From Deltaproteobacteria bacterium (lineage in GTDB: Bacteria > Desulfobacterota > DSM-4660 > Desulfatiglandales > HGW-15), in contig JAFDHO010000067.1 in assembly GCA_019308745.1 (NCBI GenBank), positions 1-39,159 on the forward strand: DNA of 39,159 bases. The letters run 5' to 3'. The notes under the pieces are model-generated. The model saw only the letters and a list, made by a program, of their open reading frames with translations, was not told the origin of the DNA and made no database searches. Positions within the stretch are counted from its first letter, which is position 1. Each line of letters starts with the position of its first letter. This document shows positions 8,306 through 16,365 of the stretch, in pieces. The translations under genes were made by a program, and so were the position numbers.

Positions 8306-8737
8306 CTATTCCTTGAGCAAATCCTTAAGTGTCTTCACCAGTTCATCAGGATTAACAGGCTTTTCGATAAAGGCATTGGGTGAGGAGAACTTGGTTATTC
8401 CCTCGGTCTCCACAACCTTTTTGTCCTCCACGGTGGGTTGCTTGAATATGAAATTCTTGAGGTCCACGCCTGTCACTTCTGATGCCCCGGAGATGATCAC
8501 CACAGGGATGTTGCAAAGTTCGGGGTCTTTCTTCAATTCCTGAAACATGGTTATACCGCTTTGCTCAGGCATGATGAGATCAAGGGTGATCAGGTCCGGT
8601 TTTTCCTTTTTTGCCATCTCGAGGCCTTCTTTTCCCGTATAGGCGCTGACACTCTCATAGCCGTTATCTTCTACAATAAGACTGATGATGCTCACATTGT
8701 CCGGATCATCATCGACTATTAGGATCTTTTTCGGCAT
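8306..8737 (-). CDS. Stand-alone response-regulator receiver protein (second)
   Basis: This is a 143-residue receiver domain without an output domain. ILIVDDDPD carries the acidic pocket, LITLDLIMPEQSG the phosphoacceptor Asp, and FIEKPVNP the conserved Lys. About 40 residues separate the SG after beta 4 from that Lys, so the domain has a long insertion. It resembles the receiver at 1985-2377 in LDxLMPExSG and in the EKPV block, suggesting paralogues serving one system. It is convergent with the kinase-like gene, with a 5-base gap, and lies downstream of the cyclic-nucleotide-binding-fold gene in the same direction. Confidence 0.88.
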   Translation of the reverse strand: MPKKILIVDDDPDNVSIISLIVEDNGYESVSAYTGKEGLEMAKKEKPDLITLDLIMPEQSGITMFQELKKDPELCNIPVVIISGASEVTGVDLKNFIFKQPTVEDKKVVETEGITKFSSPNAFIEKPVNPDELVKTLKDLLKE

Positions 8738-8808
8738 CTCAATCCTCCTTGCGAAACATGTTTATTCTATCTTGCTATAGGGAAAAAAGCCATTGAAAAC
8801 AATGTCTA

Positions 8809-9291
8809 TCATAGTCCCAGGAGTTTCTGAATATCCGGGTGTTTGGTCATCACCTTCAGGAATTGGCCCGTACGACGATCCAGCCTTCCTTTCAGTATCT
8901 TCATGATGGAGTCCATGATGATGAACCCCATGGTGTGATCTTCCCTGAGCAGACCCAGGAATTGCTCCCCAGGCGTGTAAAGGACCTCGCAGGGGTCTGA
9001 ACAGATAGCATAGCTCGTGTGGGTGGAACCGGGTAGGAGGGAGGACCAACCAAAGGAGTACCCTGATTTTATCGAACCGAGGGAAATGATAATCATAGCG
9101 GAGACTTCCACTTCCAGGAGGATTTTTCCCCTCTTGAGCATGTAGAAGTATTCCGCCTTGTCCCCTTCCTGGTAGATGACCTCCCTCTCTTTGTAACTGC
9201 GCTGTTCCATGATGGGACATATCTTTTCAAGCATCTGGTCTGTCAAACCTTCCATGAGGTAGATCTTCTTAATGTCCTCCATTGAAACCAT
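8809..9291 (-). CDS. Cyclic-nucleotide-binding-fold protein without HTH
   Basis: The protein has 160 residues with a Crp-type beta-barrel: EVIYQEGDKAEYFYMLKRGKILLEVE is the typical first half. There is no C-terminal DNA-binding domain; the end is a helical tail. Where cAMP-binding proteins have GExALL...RxA, this one has SFGWSSLLPGSTHTSYA, lacking both the Glu and the Arg. It probably binds another ligand or none. AGGAGA lies 5 bases before the ATG at 9291. It is followed after 71 bases by the receiver gene on the same strand and may form a signalling unit with it. Confidence 0.8.
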   Translation of the reverse strand: MVSMEDIKKIYLMEGLTDQMLEKICPIMEQRSYKEREVIYQEGDKAEYFYMLKRGKILLEVEVSAMIIISLGSIKSGYSFGWSSLLPGSTHTSYAICSDPCEVLYTPGEQFLGLLREDHTMGFIIMDSIMKILKGRLDRRTGQFLKVMTKHPDIQKLLGL

Positions 9292-10075
9292 GAGTCTCTC
9301 CTGTCAAAATGTGGGTAATCGGGTTTTGAAACTCGCCTGCTCCTACGAAGATACTCTCATCCGATATGGGATATGGGTCGCCTGGAAGGCACCTATTCCT
9401 CCTGTCGAGGTCTCTGATTCAATGGATTACAAGGCATTTCCCTGTTTCGATAGCTGATCTCAGTCCCGTTTTGCTCGGATAGAGGTCACCGTGCATAGGG
9501 GGAAACTCAGAAGAACCTATCTGGTAGAAAGACCCGAGAGCATGACCGATGGGAATCAGCTTTGTTGGCAAAGAGGTCCCTTGTCCCGAGAAGGACTTGT
9601 TATCGGGTGTCATATGCGCTGAGCAAAGAACGAGACTGCCCGTGTCCCAGGGGTCTTGGTCAAAGGTGCAGGTTCTTCCAGAGCAGGAGGGGGCAAGGAG
9701 AGTGAAAAGGATCAGTGGGAACAAATATCCTCTCGTAGCGAGGTCTTCATGAGAATCGGTGGTGTATGGCTTCTTGCTGGTAGGTTTTCCGAAGTCTCTG
9801 TTTTCTCGCTCTGGCAACCGCAAAAGAGTGCCCCCTTTCCAAATTCCAGTCGGCACAGATAGGTCCAAAGGGGATAAAGAAACGAAGCATCCAGAAAAAA
9901 ACCGATATCAAGAGAACTGCTGCAGATGCTTTCCCCCTCGATCAATCGGGTATATCTCATATGGCCCACAGGGGTGTCACCCCGACGGCAAAAACTGTGG
10001 AGTCGCGCGCTGCAAAAAATGAATACCCATTTATTCCTTTCCTATCGGATTGTCAAGCAGTTTTAGGGTAGGAAC
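9292..10075. other. 784-bp stretch without a convincing gene
   Basis: Several open frames cross this stretch on both strands but none shows a recognisable family, a good start site and a protein-like composition together. The best candidate is the possible lipoprotein listed separately at 9419-9724. A plus-strand frame ending at 10022 has a Cys-rich tail (GCHPDGKNCGVARCKK) but no credible start. The area may hold decayed gene remnants. Confidence 0.5.
9419..9724 (-). CDS. Possible small lipoprotein (doubtful)
   Basis: Read from TTG 9724 the frame gives about 101 residues starting with a hydrophobic stretch, LFPLILFTLLAPSCSG, that resembles a short lipoprotein signal with a Cys. AGAGGA lies a few bases upstream. 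The lipobox (APSC) is poor, the start codon is rare, and I recognise no family in the remainder, which contains several Gly, Pro and Ser. It could equally be chance or a decayed gene. Confidence 0.25.
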   Translation of the reverse strand: MFPLILFTLLAPSCSGRTCTFDQDPWDTGSLVLCSAHMTPDNKSFSGQGTSLPTKLIPIGHALGSFYQIGSSEFPPMHGDLYPSKTGLRSAIETGKCLVIH

Positions 10076-11359
10076 CTACTCCTCCTCATCATCATCTTTA
10101 ACCATCATTTCTTCGGGAACGATCATGTGTTCGTTGATTGCTTCCTTGAAGTGGATCGCCTTGATGTCGAGTTCATATTCCTTGGCGAGGTCCCTTATCT
10201 GATCTATGCAATTGTGACAGGGAACGAAGACGATTTTCGCCCCTGTCTCCTTGATCTGTTCTGCCTTCTGCTTTCCGCTCCGGAGGCGGTGTCGTCGCAT
10301 CTCTCCTCCTATGTGCATGGCGCCGCCTCCGCCGCCACAACAGAAATTATAGTTGCCCTGGTATTTCATGGGGCGAAAATCTTCGGAGAGAAATTCTGCC
10401 AGTCGCCGGTTCTTCTCAGCGAGGCCTCCACCGCGGACCACGTTGCACGGATCCTGGACCGTGGTGGGTTCCTCTATCTTACCCTTCAGTTTTATTCTGC
10501 CGTCCCTTATGTAATCATGGAAGAGCTCAACGGAATGGACAACTTCTTGCTTGGGCGTGTACCCCAGCCACCCGGGCGCTTCGAACCGAAGCGCTCTGTA
10601 AGCATGGCCTCATTCGGTGATCGCGACCTTTTTCACCTCCAACTCTTCAGCCCTCTTGAATGTGTTTTCAACAATTATCCGGGCCGTATCGGAATCTCCG
10701 CAGAACATTGCCAGGTTTGTATCATCCCACCCCGAATCGCTGGGCAAGGTCCAGTCCTCGCCGGCCACATGAAATATCTTGGCCACCTCCATGAGATCTT
10801 GAGGGTAAAACATGGGTTCCCTTGCGTTGACGGTGTACATGATCTCGGCCCCCTTTTTGTCGACGGGGATCTTCAGGCCAGCCAGTTCCTCCCCCACTTC
10901 CTCCTCACACCACTCCAGGGTTTCAAGCCAGTCTTCCCTCGAGACCGCCATCTGATTGCCGAACTCCTTGTAATTCTCAATAGCCTTCAACAGACCTTCG
11001 GGAGCAATTCCCTGATCAAGGAGCATGGCCCTCAAGAGCGAGATCATCAAGGCGATATCGATTCCAAAGGGGCAGAACAGGGCGCAGCGGCGACACATGT
11101 TGCACTCATAGTAGACAGTTTCATAGACCCTTCTCAGATAGTCCTTGTCCACCTTGCCTTTCTTCTTCAGGATCTCTCTCAGGTATCTGACCTTGTGTGC
11201 GGGTATCATCCTGGGATCATTGCCGCTTGAAATATAATGGTGGCATGTATCTGCGCACAGTCCGCAGTGGGCGCAGATGGCGAGCCATGTCTTGAATCTC
11301 GCACCCATCCGAGGTGCAAGGAAATCCATGATCTTCTTGGCATTCACTTCGTTACTCAT
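10076..11359 (-). CDS. TmcB/HmcF-like Fe-S oxidoreductase, probable selenoprotein
   Basis: A single frame of 427 codons is interrupted only by one TGA at codon 250 (10610-10612), and both halves belong to the same protein. The N-terminus has two [4Fe-4S] motifs, Cys 29/32/35/39 and Cys 86/89/92/96. A CCG domain follows with Cys 305, CC 340-341 and CxxC 381/384. The TGA falls in TE-U-GHA, where relatives carry Cys (TECGHA). A hairpin with G and U in its apical loop follows the TGA. I read this as selenocysteine. The family (TmcB, HmcF, DsrK, HdrD) carries out cytoplasmic thiol/disulfide or electron transfer coupled to a membrane partner, here the gene at 11396-12061. Automatic annotation would split it into two fragments. 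Confidence 0.85.
10576..10594 (-). promoter_or_regulatory. Bacterial SECIS-like hairpin
   Basis: On the minus strand, 22 bases after the in-frame TGA of the Fe-S oxidoreductase gene begins the apical loop of a perfect hairpin. The stem GCGCTTC pairs with GAAGCGC around the loop GGTTC; the loop can also close one more C-G pair to leave GTT. Spacing of 16-37 bases from UGA and a G/U-containing apical loop are the known features of bacterial SECIS elements read by SelB. The hairpin lies within coding sequence, as bacterial SECIS elements do. Confidence 0.75.
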
Positions 11360-11395
11360 GTCCTCATTCCTCCAACCCTGTGGATATGTAAGGCC

Positions 11396-12061
11396 TTAAA
11401 CAGGATATTCCCTTCTCCCGAACTCTATGGCCGTGGAACCCCTTGAAAAGAAAAACAGGACGAAGTGGGAGAGCTTCGTGAAAGGGATGAGTATCAGCAT
11501 TGCCTCGGCCGAGAGCATATGAATCAACTGCATGTTGTCTCCCAGGAACGCAACACTGTCAAGGGTCCCGTGTGTGACAAAATAGCCGCTTAGGAAAGGA
11601 AGCGCAGTAATGACGAGCAGGAGATAGTCGCTGAAGGTCGAGAGAAACCTGATACCGGGTGACAGGATACGCCTCAAGAAGAGAAACAACGCGATGATCA
11701 GGAAGATGAGAGTCATCCAGTCCGCCATTGTGTCCGGGATCGGTGTCCAGGACCATTCGAAGCGGGATTCTTCCCACAGGGTAATATGCCCGGCGAACCA
11801 GATAGGAACGACAATAAGGCAAAAGTGAAAGATGTATGCCAGTGGGGCAAAAACCGGATTCTTCAGAATGTCTCGATTAATGGGTAATATCCACCTGCAA
11901 AAGGTGAGAAAGAGATACTTCCAGCTAAAATGCTGGTATATTACCCTGTCACGCTTGAGCGAGACGGCAAAGAAGAGAACGATCCTAAAGATGCTTCCAA
12001 GAATAAAGACCAAGAAGGATACCCAGAGGAGGGGCCCCTCTGCCAGAGTGTAAAGATCCAT
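11396..12061 (-). CDS. TmcC/HmcE-like membrane cytochrome-b-type subunit
   Basis: The protein has 221 residues with five or six hydrophobic helices, for example PLLWVSFLVFILGSIFRIVLFF, and resembles the gamma subunit of nitrate reductase (NarI/DsrM/TmcC fold). Histidines in helices (for example FHFCLIVVPIWFAGHI and MQLIHMLSAEAML) could ligate heme b. I chose ATG 12061 (MDLYTLAEGP) instead of the longer frame because the extra residues are basic and the family starts here. It lies 36 bases upstream of the Fe-S oxidoreductase gene on the same strand. Together they would carry electrons across the inner membrane. No multiheme cytochrome c partner is nearby, unlike the tmcABCD operon of Desulfovibrio. 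Confidence 0.82.
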   Translation of the reverse strand: MDLYTLAEGPLLWVSFLVFILGSIFRIVLFFAVSLKRDRVIYQHFSWKYLFLTFCRWILPINRDILKNPVFAPLAYIFHFCLIVVPIWFAGHITLWEESRFEWSWTPIPDTMADWMTLIFLIIALFLFLRRILSPGIRFLSTFSDYLLLVITALPFLSGYFVTHGTLDSVAFLGDNMQLIHMLSAEAMLILIPFTKLSHFVLFFFSRGSTAIEFGRREYPV

Positions 12062-12381
12062 GACACCTGTGTTCTCCCTTTTTGTGATTTGAAATCGTTT
12101 GCGACGCAGTAAAGAGCAATACAAACCCGGAAAGAAGGTCTTCCCAGGGCCTGGTGCTGTGGTTCTTCCTATCAGCCCCTATCCAGAGCATCTCGAGAAA
12201 CAGGAGTTTGTTCAAGTTTTCACAATATACAGTCGCTGACGATGCGAAGTCAACACAAAAACAGGGTCATTTCTCGGGCACGAAAGGCCTTCCTTCTGTG
12301 GATTGCGGGAGGAATTGCAGGACATTAGCGTGCCTGTCGAACAAGCGCGATTGGTCTGCCCTGACACGTTTCTGGATGGCG
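12062..12381. other. Intergenic gap with promoter only
   Basis: There is no credible gene in this 320-base gap between the HD-GYP gene and the tmcC-like gene, both on the minus strand. It holds the good minus-strand promoter listed separately, which leaves a leader of about 155 bases before the tmcC-like start. Confidence 0.6.
12224..12253 (-). promoter_or_regulatory. Candidate sigma-70 promoter of tmcC-tmcB-like operon
   Basis: Read on the minus strand, TTGACT (12253-12248) and TATATT (12229-12224) are separated by 18 bases. This is close to the sigma-70 consensus and points towards the tmcC-like gene. It is predicted from sequence alone. Confidence 0.5.
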
Positions 12382-13629
12382 CTACCCCTCTTCCGGGTCC
12401 CGGTCAGGGTAGCGGCGAGAGATGGATTTGAGGACATCGAGGCAATTGAAGAATGAGCCAACGATATCAGGGTCGAAATGTCTTCCAGAGGAGCCGTCAA
12501 TCTCTTCCAGAACACGATCCTCAGGCCAGGGGTCCTTGTAAGACCTCCGAGAGCACAGGGCATCATAGACATCGGCAAGGGCGACTATCCGACCGAAAAG
12601 GGGAATCTCATCTCCCTTCTTACCCCGGGGGCTTCCGTTCTTGGTCTCAAAACCAGGTATGGGCTCTTCCGTGTAAGGGTCTATGTGCCCCGGATACCCG
12701 GTTCCGTCCCATTTCTCGTGGTGATTCAGTGCAACTTGGGCGGCCACCTTTTCGAATTCCGAGTGGCCGTCTTTGAAGAGCCGGGCCCCAAGAAATGTAT
12801 GCCGTTTCATGGTTTCAAACTCATCATCGGTGAGGCGGGCGGGTTTCTTGAGGATCAAATCGCTGATGGCGATCTTCCCAACGTCATGGAGCATGGCTGC
12901 CATCCTCAAAACATCCTTTTGCCTGTCGATGTCTTCGGCTTTAACTCCCTTTGCCTTGGCCCAATCTTCAAAGATTTCAACAGAATAGGTTGCGACCCTA
13001 TTTACGTGGGCACCGGTTTCATGGGGATCCCTCAACTCCGCCATGTTGATCATTCTCAGAATGATACTCCTGGTCATCTGGGCGCGGTCCAGGGCCAGAG
13101 CTGCGCTTGTGGCAAAATGCATAATGAGGGATTCATCGGAGGGGGAAAAGGGTATGATGACCCCTTCGTCATCTTGTGCATTGATGATTTGCATAACGCC
13201 CAGCACGTCTCCGTCCTGGTTGGTCATGGGTACCGTAAGCATGGAACAGGTCCTGTAGTCGGACATATTGTCGAAGTTTCTGTCAAAATTATAGGGGACC
13301 CTACGGTTGATGTGATAGACGTCGGGGATATTGACGGCCTCTTTGTTTCTGGCCACATAGCCCGCAATCGAGCTGTTACTGATGGGCATGGAAAAGGTGT
13401 TGTAGATAAGCTTTTTTCCATGGCCAAGCCTCTGTTGCAGCGTATCGTTTTGAGTATAGCTGAATTTGAGTTCGTCTCCCTCCTTGATGTAGATGGACCC
13501 CGCGTCTGCGTTAAAGAATCTCCGCACCTTGGTCAAGATCCTCTCCAAGAGCAGGTCAAGGTCTTTCACTTCATTGATGTCAATGCTTATGCGAGTGATG
13601 AGATCGATCTTTTCCTTTTCGCTCAACAT
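12382..13629 (-). CDS. GAF domain / HD-GYP phosphodiesterase
   Basis: The protein has 415 residues. A GAF domain covers about 20-180 (FFNADAGSIYI, then SMLTVPM and GVMQIINA), and an HD-GYP domain covers about 190-400. The metal-binding HD is at 248-249 (MLHDVGKIA) and the signature HHEKWDGTGYPG is at 303-314. HD-GYP proteins hydrolyse cyclic di-GMP, so this is a cytoplasmic sensor-effector controlling the second messenger. A further conserved region, LADVYDALCSRRSYK, is present. GGGAGG lies about ten bases before ATG 13629. There is no receiver or membrane domain. It is transcribed divergently from cvpA. Confidence 0.92.
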   Translation of the reverse strand: MLSEKEKIDLITRISIDINEVKDLDLLLERILTKVRRFFNADAGSIYIKEGDELKFSYTQNDTLQQRLGHGKKLIYNTFSMPISNSSIAGYVARNKEAVNIPDVYHINRRVPYNFDRNFDNMSDYRTCSMLTVPMTNQDGDVLGVMQIINAQDDEGVIIPFSPSDESLIMHFATSAALALDRAQMTRSIILRMINMAELRDPHETGAHVNRVATYSVEIFEDWAKAKGVKAEDIDRQKDVLRMAAMLHDVGKIAISDLILKKPARLTDDEFETMKRHTFLGARLFKDGHSEFEKVAAQVALNHHEKWDGTGYPGHIDPYTEEPIPGFETKNGSPRGKKGDEIPLFGRIVALADVYDALCSRRSYKDPWPEDRVLEEIDGSSGRHFDPDIVGSFFNCLDVLKSISRRYPDRDPEEG

Positions 13630-13837
13630 GCTTACATGACCTCCCGGGAGCCGGCTATCTTCCTTCAGGGCACCATGATCGCAAGCCAGGCACTGCCAGT
13701 AGTGTCATTTATCATTATTTGCCAGTTTTTTCAAGGTACTTGAGAAAGTCCTTCTGCGGGGTCCGCCCGTTTCTTGCCTTTTGATGGCCCAGACATTGAC
13801 CTTGACGCGACCTTAGCAGCTTTGATACAAATCCTAC

Positions 13838-14401
13838 ATGAACCTGTTGGATACGATTGTCATTGTTATGATGGCATTTTTTGTCCTGAAGGGGATCTTC
13901 AGGGGGTTTCTTAGGGAGGTGTTTTCCTTCGTCGGCGTTGTCCTCGGAATCTGGGCCGGGGTATACTATCAGCCAAGCTCGGCTTCTTACCTCGGGTCCT
14001 ATCTGCCCGGGACCGGATACCTTTCCTTAATAAGCTTTGTTGCCGTCTTTTTCCTGGTGGTCATTGGTTTTAACCTGCTTGGAATGATCTTCAAACTCTT
14101 TTTCCTGAAGATACCCAAGGGAAAGATTGACAAGACCTTGGGCGCTTCTGTTGCATTTGTCAAGGGCGTTGTCGTAACCTATCTGCTGATGGTCATGCTT
14201 ACGTTCTTGCTTCCTTCCAAGACGCCTCTCATAGCAGGATCAAGATTAGCTCCTTTGATCATCGTCTCTTACCAGTCCATGATCAAGGCGGTCTCCCAGG
14301 GGAAAGCTCACGGGTGGAAAAAGGGAGTTCAGGGGAAAGAAGAAAAGGCCGAGGGATCGCTGTCGGAAAAGACAAACGTTCCACAGGAGAAGGATGGATA
14401 G
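13838..14401 (+). CDS. cvpA: CvpA family membrane protein
   Basis: Four hydrophobic helices and the N-terminal pattern MNLLDTIVIVMMAFFVLKGIFRGFLREVFSF are typical of CvpA, an inner-membrane protein tied to envelope integrity and colicin V production. The C-terminal 40 residues are a charged tail rich in Lys and Glu (GKEEKAEG). The stop overlaps the ATG of mazG by 8 bases, so the two are translationally coupled. Confidence 0.88.
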   Translation: MNLLDTIVIVMMAFFVLKGIFRGFLREVFSFVGVVLGIWAGVYYQPSSASYLGSYLPGTGYLSLISFVAVFFLVVIGFNLLGMIFKLFFLKIPKGKIDKTLGASVAFVKGVVVTYLLMVMLTFLLPSKTPLIAGSRLAPLIIVSYQSMIKAVSQGKAHGWKKGVQGKEEKAEGSLSEKTNVPQEKDG

Positions 14402-15092
14402 TAGCCGGCTGTGCAAGGCATTTTTGGGGCTCAATGATCTCATAAAGCGGCTCAGGGGACCGGATGGGTGCCCCTGGGATAGGCAACAGACCGATTCAAG
14501 CATAAAGATGTATATCATTGAAGAGGCCTACGAGGTCCTAGACGCAATCGAGAAAGAAGACCCGGACCATATCTGCCAGGAGTTGGGAGATTTGATCTTT
14601 CAGATCATGTTCCTTGCGGACATGGCGGAGGAAGAGGGGCGGTTCGGGATTGCGGAAGTCCTGGAAGGGATCCGGGAAAAGATGATCGCCCGCCATCCGC
14701 ACGTCTTTGGTGGGGCCAGGCTGGAGACTCCCGAGGAGGTCTCGCAAAACTGGGCGAAGATCAAGGAAAGGGAAAGGCCCGGGAATGACAAAGCGTCATC
14801 TGCCCTGGAGAGTATCCCTCAAAGCCTTCCGGCCCTGATGCGGGCCCACCGTCTCACCGAGAGGGCTTCAAGGTTCTTCAAGGAAGAGACCGAGGAAAAG
14901 TGGGCCAAGGTTGAAGAGGCGTTAGGCGGGCTTAAAAAGGCCGTTGAGGGGAAAGGGGAAAGGGACATGGCCGATAGCCTGGGGCTCCTCCTATTCAGGC
15001 TTTCTGATCTTGCCCGCCATCTGGGATTAAATGCCGAAGAGGCCTTGAGGAGGGCAAACCTGAGATTCCTCAAAGACATGAGGGGCGGTTAA
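14394..15092 (+). CDS. mazG: MazG nucleoside triphosphate pyrophosphohydrolase
   Basis: The protein has 232 residues with the usual two all-alpha MazG repeats. The first is complete: CPWD at 26-29, EEAYEVLDAI at 43-52 and ELGDL at 63-67, which give the Mg-binding Glu/Asp set. The family hydrolyses NTPs and dNTPs to monophosphates, cleaning the pool and lowering alarmone levels. In the second repeat the usual ExxD-type site reads DSLGLLLFRLSDLARHLG, so part of the metal set appears lost and only the first site may be active. AGGAGAAGG precedes ATG 14394, and the gene follows cvpA with an 8-base overlap. Confidence 0.93.
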   Translation: MDSSRLCKAFLGLNDLIKRLRGPDGCPWDRQQTDSSIKMYIIEEAYEVLDAIEKEDPDHICQELGDLIFQIMFLADMAEEEGRFGIAEVLEGIREKMIARHPHVFGGARLETPEEVSQNWAKIKERERPGNDKASSALESIPQSLPALMRAHRLTERASRFFKEETEEKWAKVEEALGGLKKAVEGKGERDMADSLGLLLFRLSDLARHLGLNAEEALRRANLRFLKDMRGG

Positions 15093-15100
15093 CGGGGTAT

Positions 15101-15820
15101 GTGTTGACCCGATCGAAAAAAGGAAGTATTCACGGAAGGGTGACAAGATGGGCTGCCAAGGTATGCGTGAAAATCTTCGTGGCTCTTGTCATCTTGAGCA
15201 TCATAGAGGTGGGTCTTCTGAGGTTTCTCAATCCTCCTTTCACCGTCTCAATGGCCAAAGAGTGGTTGGAAAGCAAGCTGGGTTCCGAGAAATATGAGCG
15301 GCCGACTTCAATCTGGCTCCCCTTGGAAGAGATTTCCCCCAATCTCACGAAAGCGGTCCTGGCTGGCGAGGACCAAAGGTTTCTGTTGCACCATGGTTTT
15401 GATTTTATTGAAATGAGAGAGGCCTTCCATGATCTCCTGTCGGCGAAAAGGGCGAGGGGCGCGAGCACGATAACAATGCAGGTCGCACGTACCCTGTTCC
15501 TTTGGCATGGCAGGAGTTGGTTGAGGAAATTCGCAGAGGCCTACTACACGGTTCTCATAGAGGTGCTATGGAATAAGAGGCGGATATTGGAAATCTACCT
15601 CAATACCGTCGACTGGGGGAAAGGTGTCATGGGGGCGGAAGCGGCCTCCAGGAAGTACTTTGAGCGGAGCGCAGCGGAGGTCACGCCACAACAGGCCGCC
15701 ATGTTGGCTTCCGTGCTCCCGAGCCCATACCGGTGGTCCCCTGTCCGGCCAAACGATCACGTAAGGTTGAGGGCCAACAGAATCATGAAGGACATGAGTA
15801 AGATGCCGACAATTCATTGA
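15101..15820 (+). CDS. mtgA: Monofunctional peptidoglycan glycosyltransferase (GT51)
   Basis: The protein has 239 residues with an N-terminal membrane anchor (about 20-42) and a single GT51 domain. The catalytic region is AGEDQRFLLHHGFD with Glu 90, and GASTITMQVARTLF (120-133) is the donor-site motif. The conserved EIYLNTVDWGKGVMGAEAASRKYF region follows. It polymerises lipid II into glycan strands at the periplasmic face of the inner membrane. No transpeptidase domain is present, so it is monofunctional. The start GTG 15101 lies 8 bases after mazG with a weak ribosome site; TTG 15104 is an alternative. Confidence 0.92.
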   Translation: MLTRSKKGSIHGRVTRWAAKVCVKIFVALVILSIIEVGLLRFLNPPFTVSMAKEWLESKLGSEKYERPTSIWLPLEEISPNLTKAVLAGEDQRFLLHHGFDFIEMREAFHDLLSAKRARGASTITMQVARTLFLWHGRSWLRKFAEAYYTVLIEVLWNKRRILEIYLNTVDWGKGVMGAEAASRKYFERSAAEVTPQQAAMLASVLPSPYRWSPVRPNDHVRLRANRIMKDMSKMPTIH

Positions 15821-15968
15821 ACGGGGCAGTGGGGTTTGCTGCAATCCGCGCAAAAGGGCGAGTGCGGCGGAAGGCACATCTCGGCCGGCATACGGATGAA
15901 AGGGGGATGGGAGACACACAATCGCCCTTATATAGGAGTCAAAAGGGGCGGGGACTGGAACGCTCGTC

Positions 15969-16154
15969 CTAGGATGCGCCGACAGCCGCAGAGGGAAGCT
16001 CCTCGGCCAGGGCGGCGTTCTTGTCGGAGATCAGCATTTCGCAGAAAATCCGGAAGGCCTTGCAGTCCTGCTTGTCAGGACATTTGTTCTTGCAAATACG
16101 AACGTCGATTCTAGGATTATTCCTCTTTTTGTTGCAGACGATGTAGTAAGGCAT
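15969..16154 (-). CDS. Small Cys-rich protein, conserved-type
   Basis: The protein has 61 residues beginning MPYYIVCNKKRNNPRID. The Cys spacing VC, then ICKNKC, DC and FC suggests a small metal-binding or disulfide-rich fold in the first 40 residues; the last 20 are Ala-rich and probably disordered. AAGGAG lies about eleven bases before the ATG at 16154. I do not recognise a named family, though short Cys-rich proteins with a similar opening are frequent in deltaproteobacteria. It is divergent from plsC across a very AT-rich spacer. Confidence 0.7.
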   Translation of the reverse strand: MPYYIVCNKKRNNPRIDVRICKNKCPDKQDCKAFRIFCEMLISDKNAALAEELPSAAVGAS

Positions 16155-16201
16155 CCAATCAGTTCTCCTTGGCTGAAATGTAATTATTAATTGTATTTAA
16201 A

Positions 16202-16276
16202 TTATGTTATTTTATAGCATAAATATATTAACGTGTCAATAAATTTTATGTTTTGATTTCCAACATTATGTTTTGA
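16202..16276. repeat. AT-rich divergent spacer with TTATGTTTTGA direct repeats
   Basis: TTATGTTTTGA occurs at 16246-16256 and 16266-16276, exactly 20 bases apart, about two helical turns. A partial copy, TTATGTT, lies at 16202-16208. The spacer between the small Cys-rich gene and plsC is far richer in A and T than its surroundings. The repeats could be a tandem regulator-binding site acting on either gene. Confidence 0.55.
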
Positions 16277-16365
16277 GATCCGGCTGGCGTTTCCCCAGAG
16301 GGAAGTCGGCGCCGATGGTCTCGGGTATCAATTATGACGAGAAGCAGGGGAGTCGGGGCCTTCCC

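Noticed and set aside
9759-10022. Plus-strand frame ending in a Cys-rich tail (GCHPDGKNCGVARCKK)
   Set aside because: The tail resembles small Cys-rich domains such as DUF3795, but there is no credible start and the rest looks random; it could be a remnant.
10441-10612. Reading the interruption in the Fe-S oxidoreductase gene as a frameshift or two genes
   Set aside because: The frame is the same on both sides and the only interruption is a TGA at a Cys position with a SECIS-like hairpin after it.
10127-11230. Open plus-strand frame of 367 codons opposite the Fe-S oxidoreductase gene
   Set aside because: It is a shadow: the minus strand has clear Fe-S motifs throughout, and the plus-strand protein has an unnatural composition.
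12478-13743. Open plus-strand frame of 421 codons opposite the HD-GYP gene
   Set aside because: It is the antisense shadow of a certain GAF/HD-GYP gene, with no recognisable domain of its own and no ribosome site.
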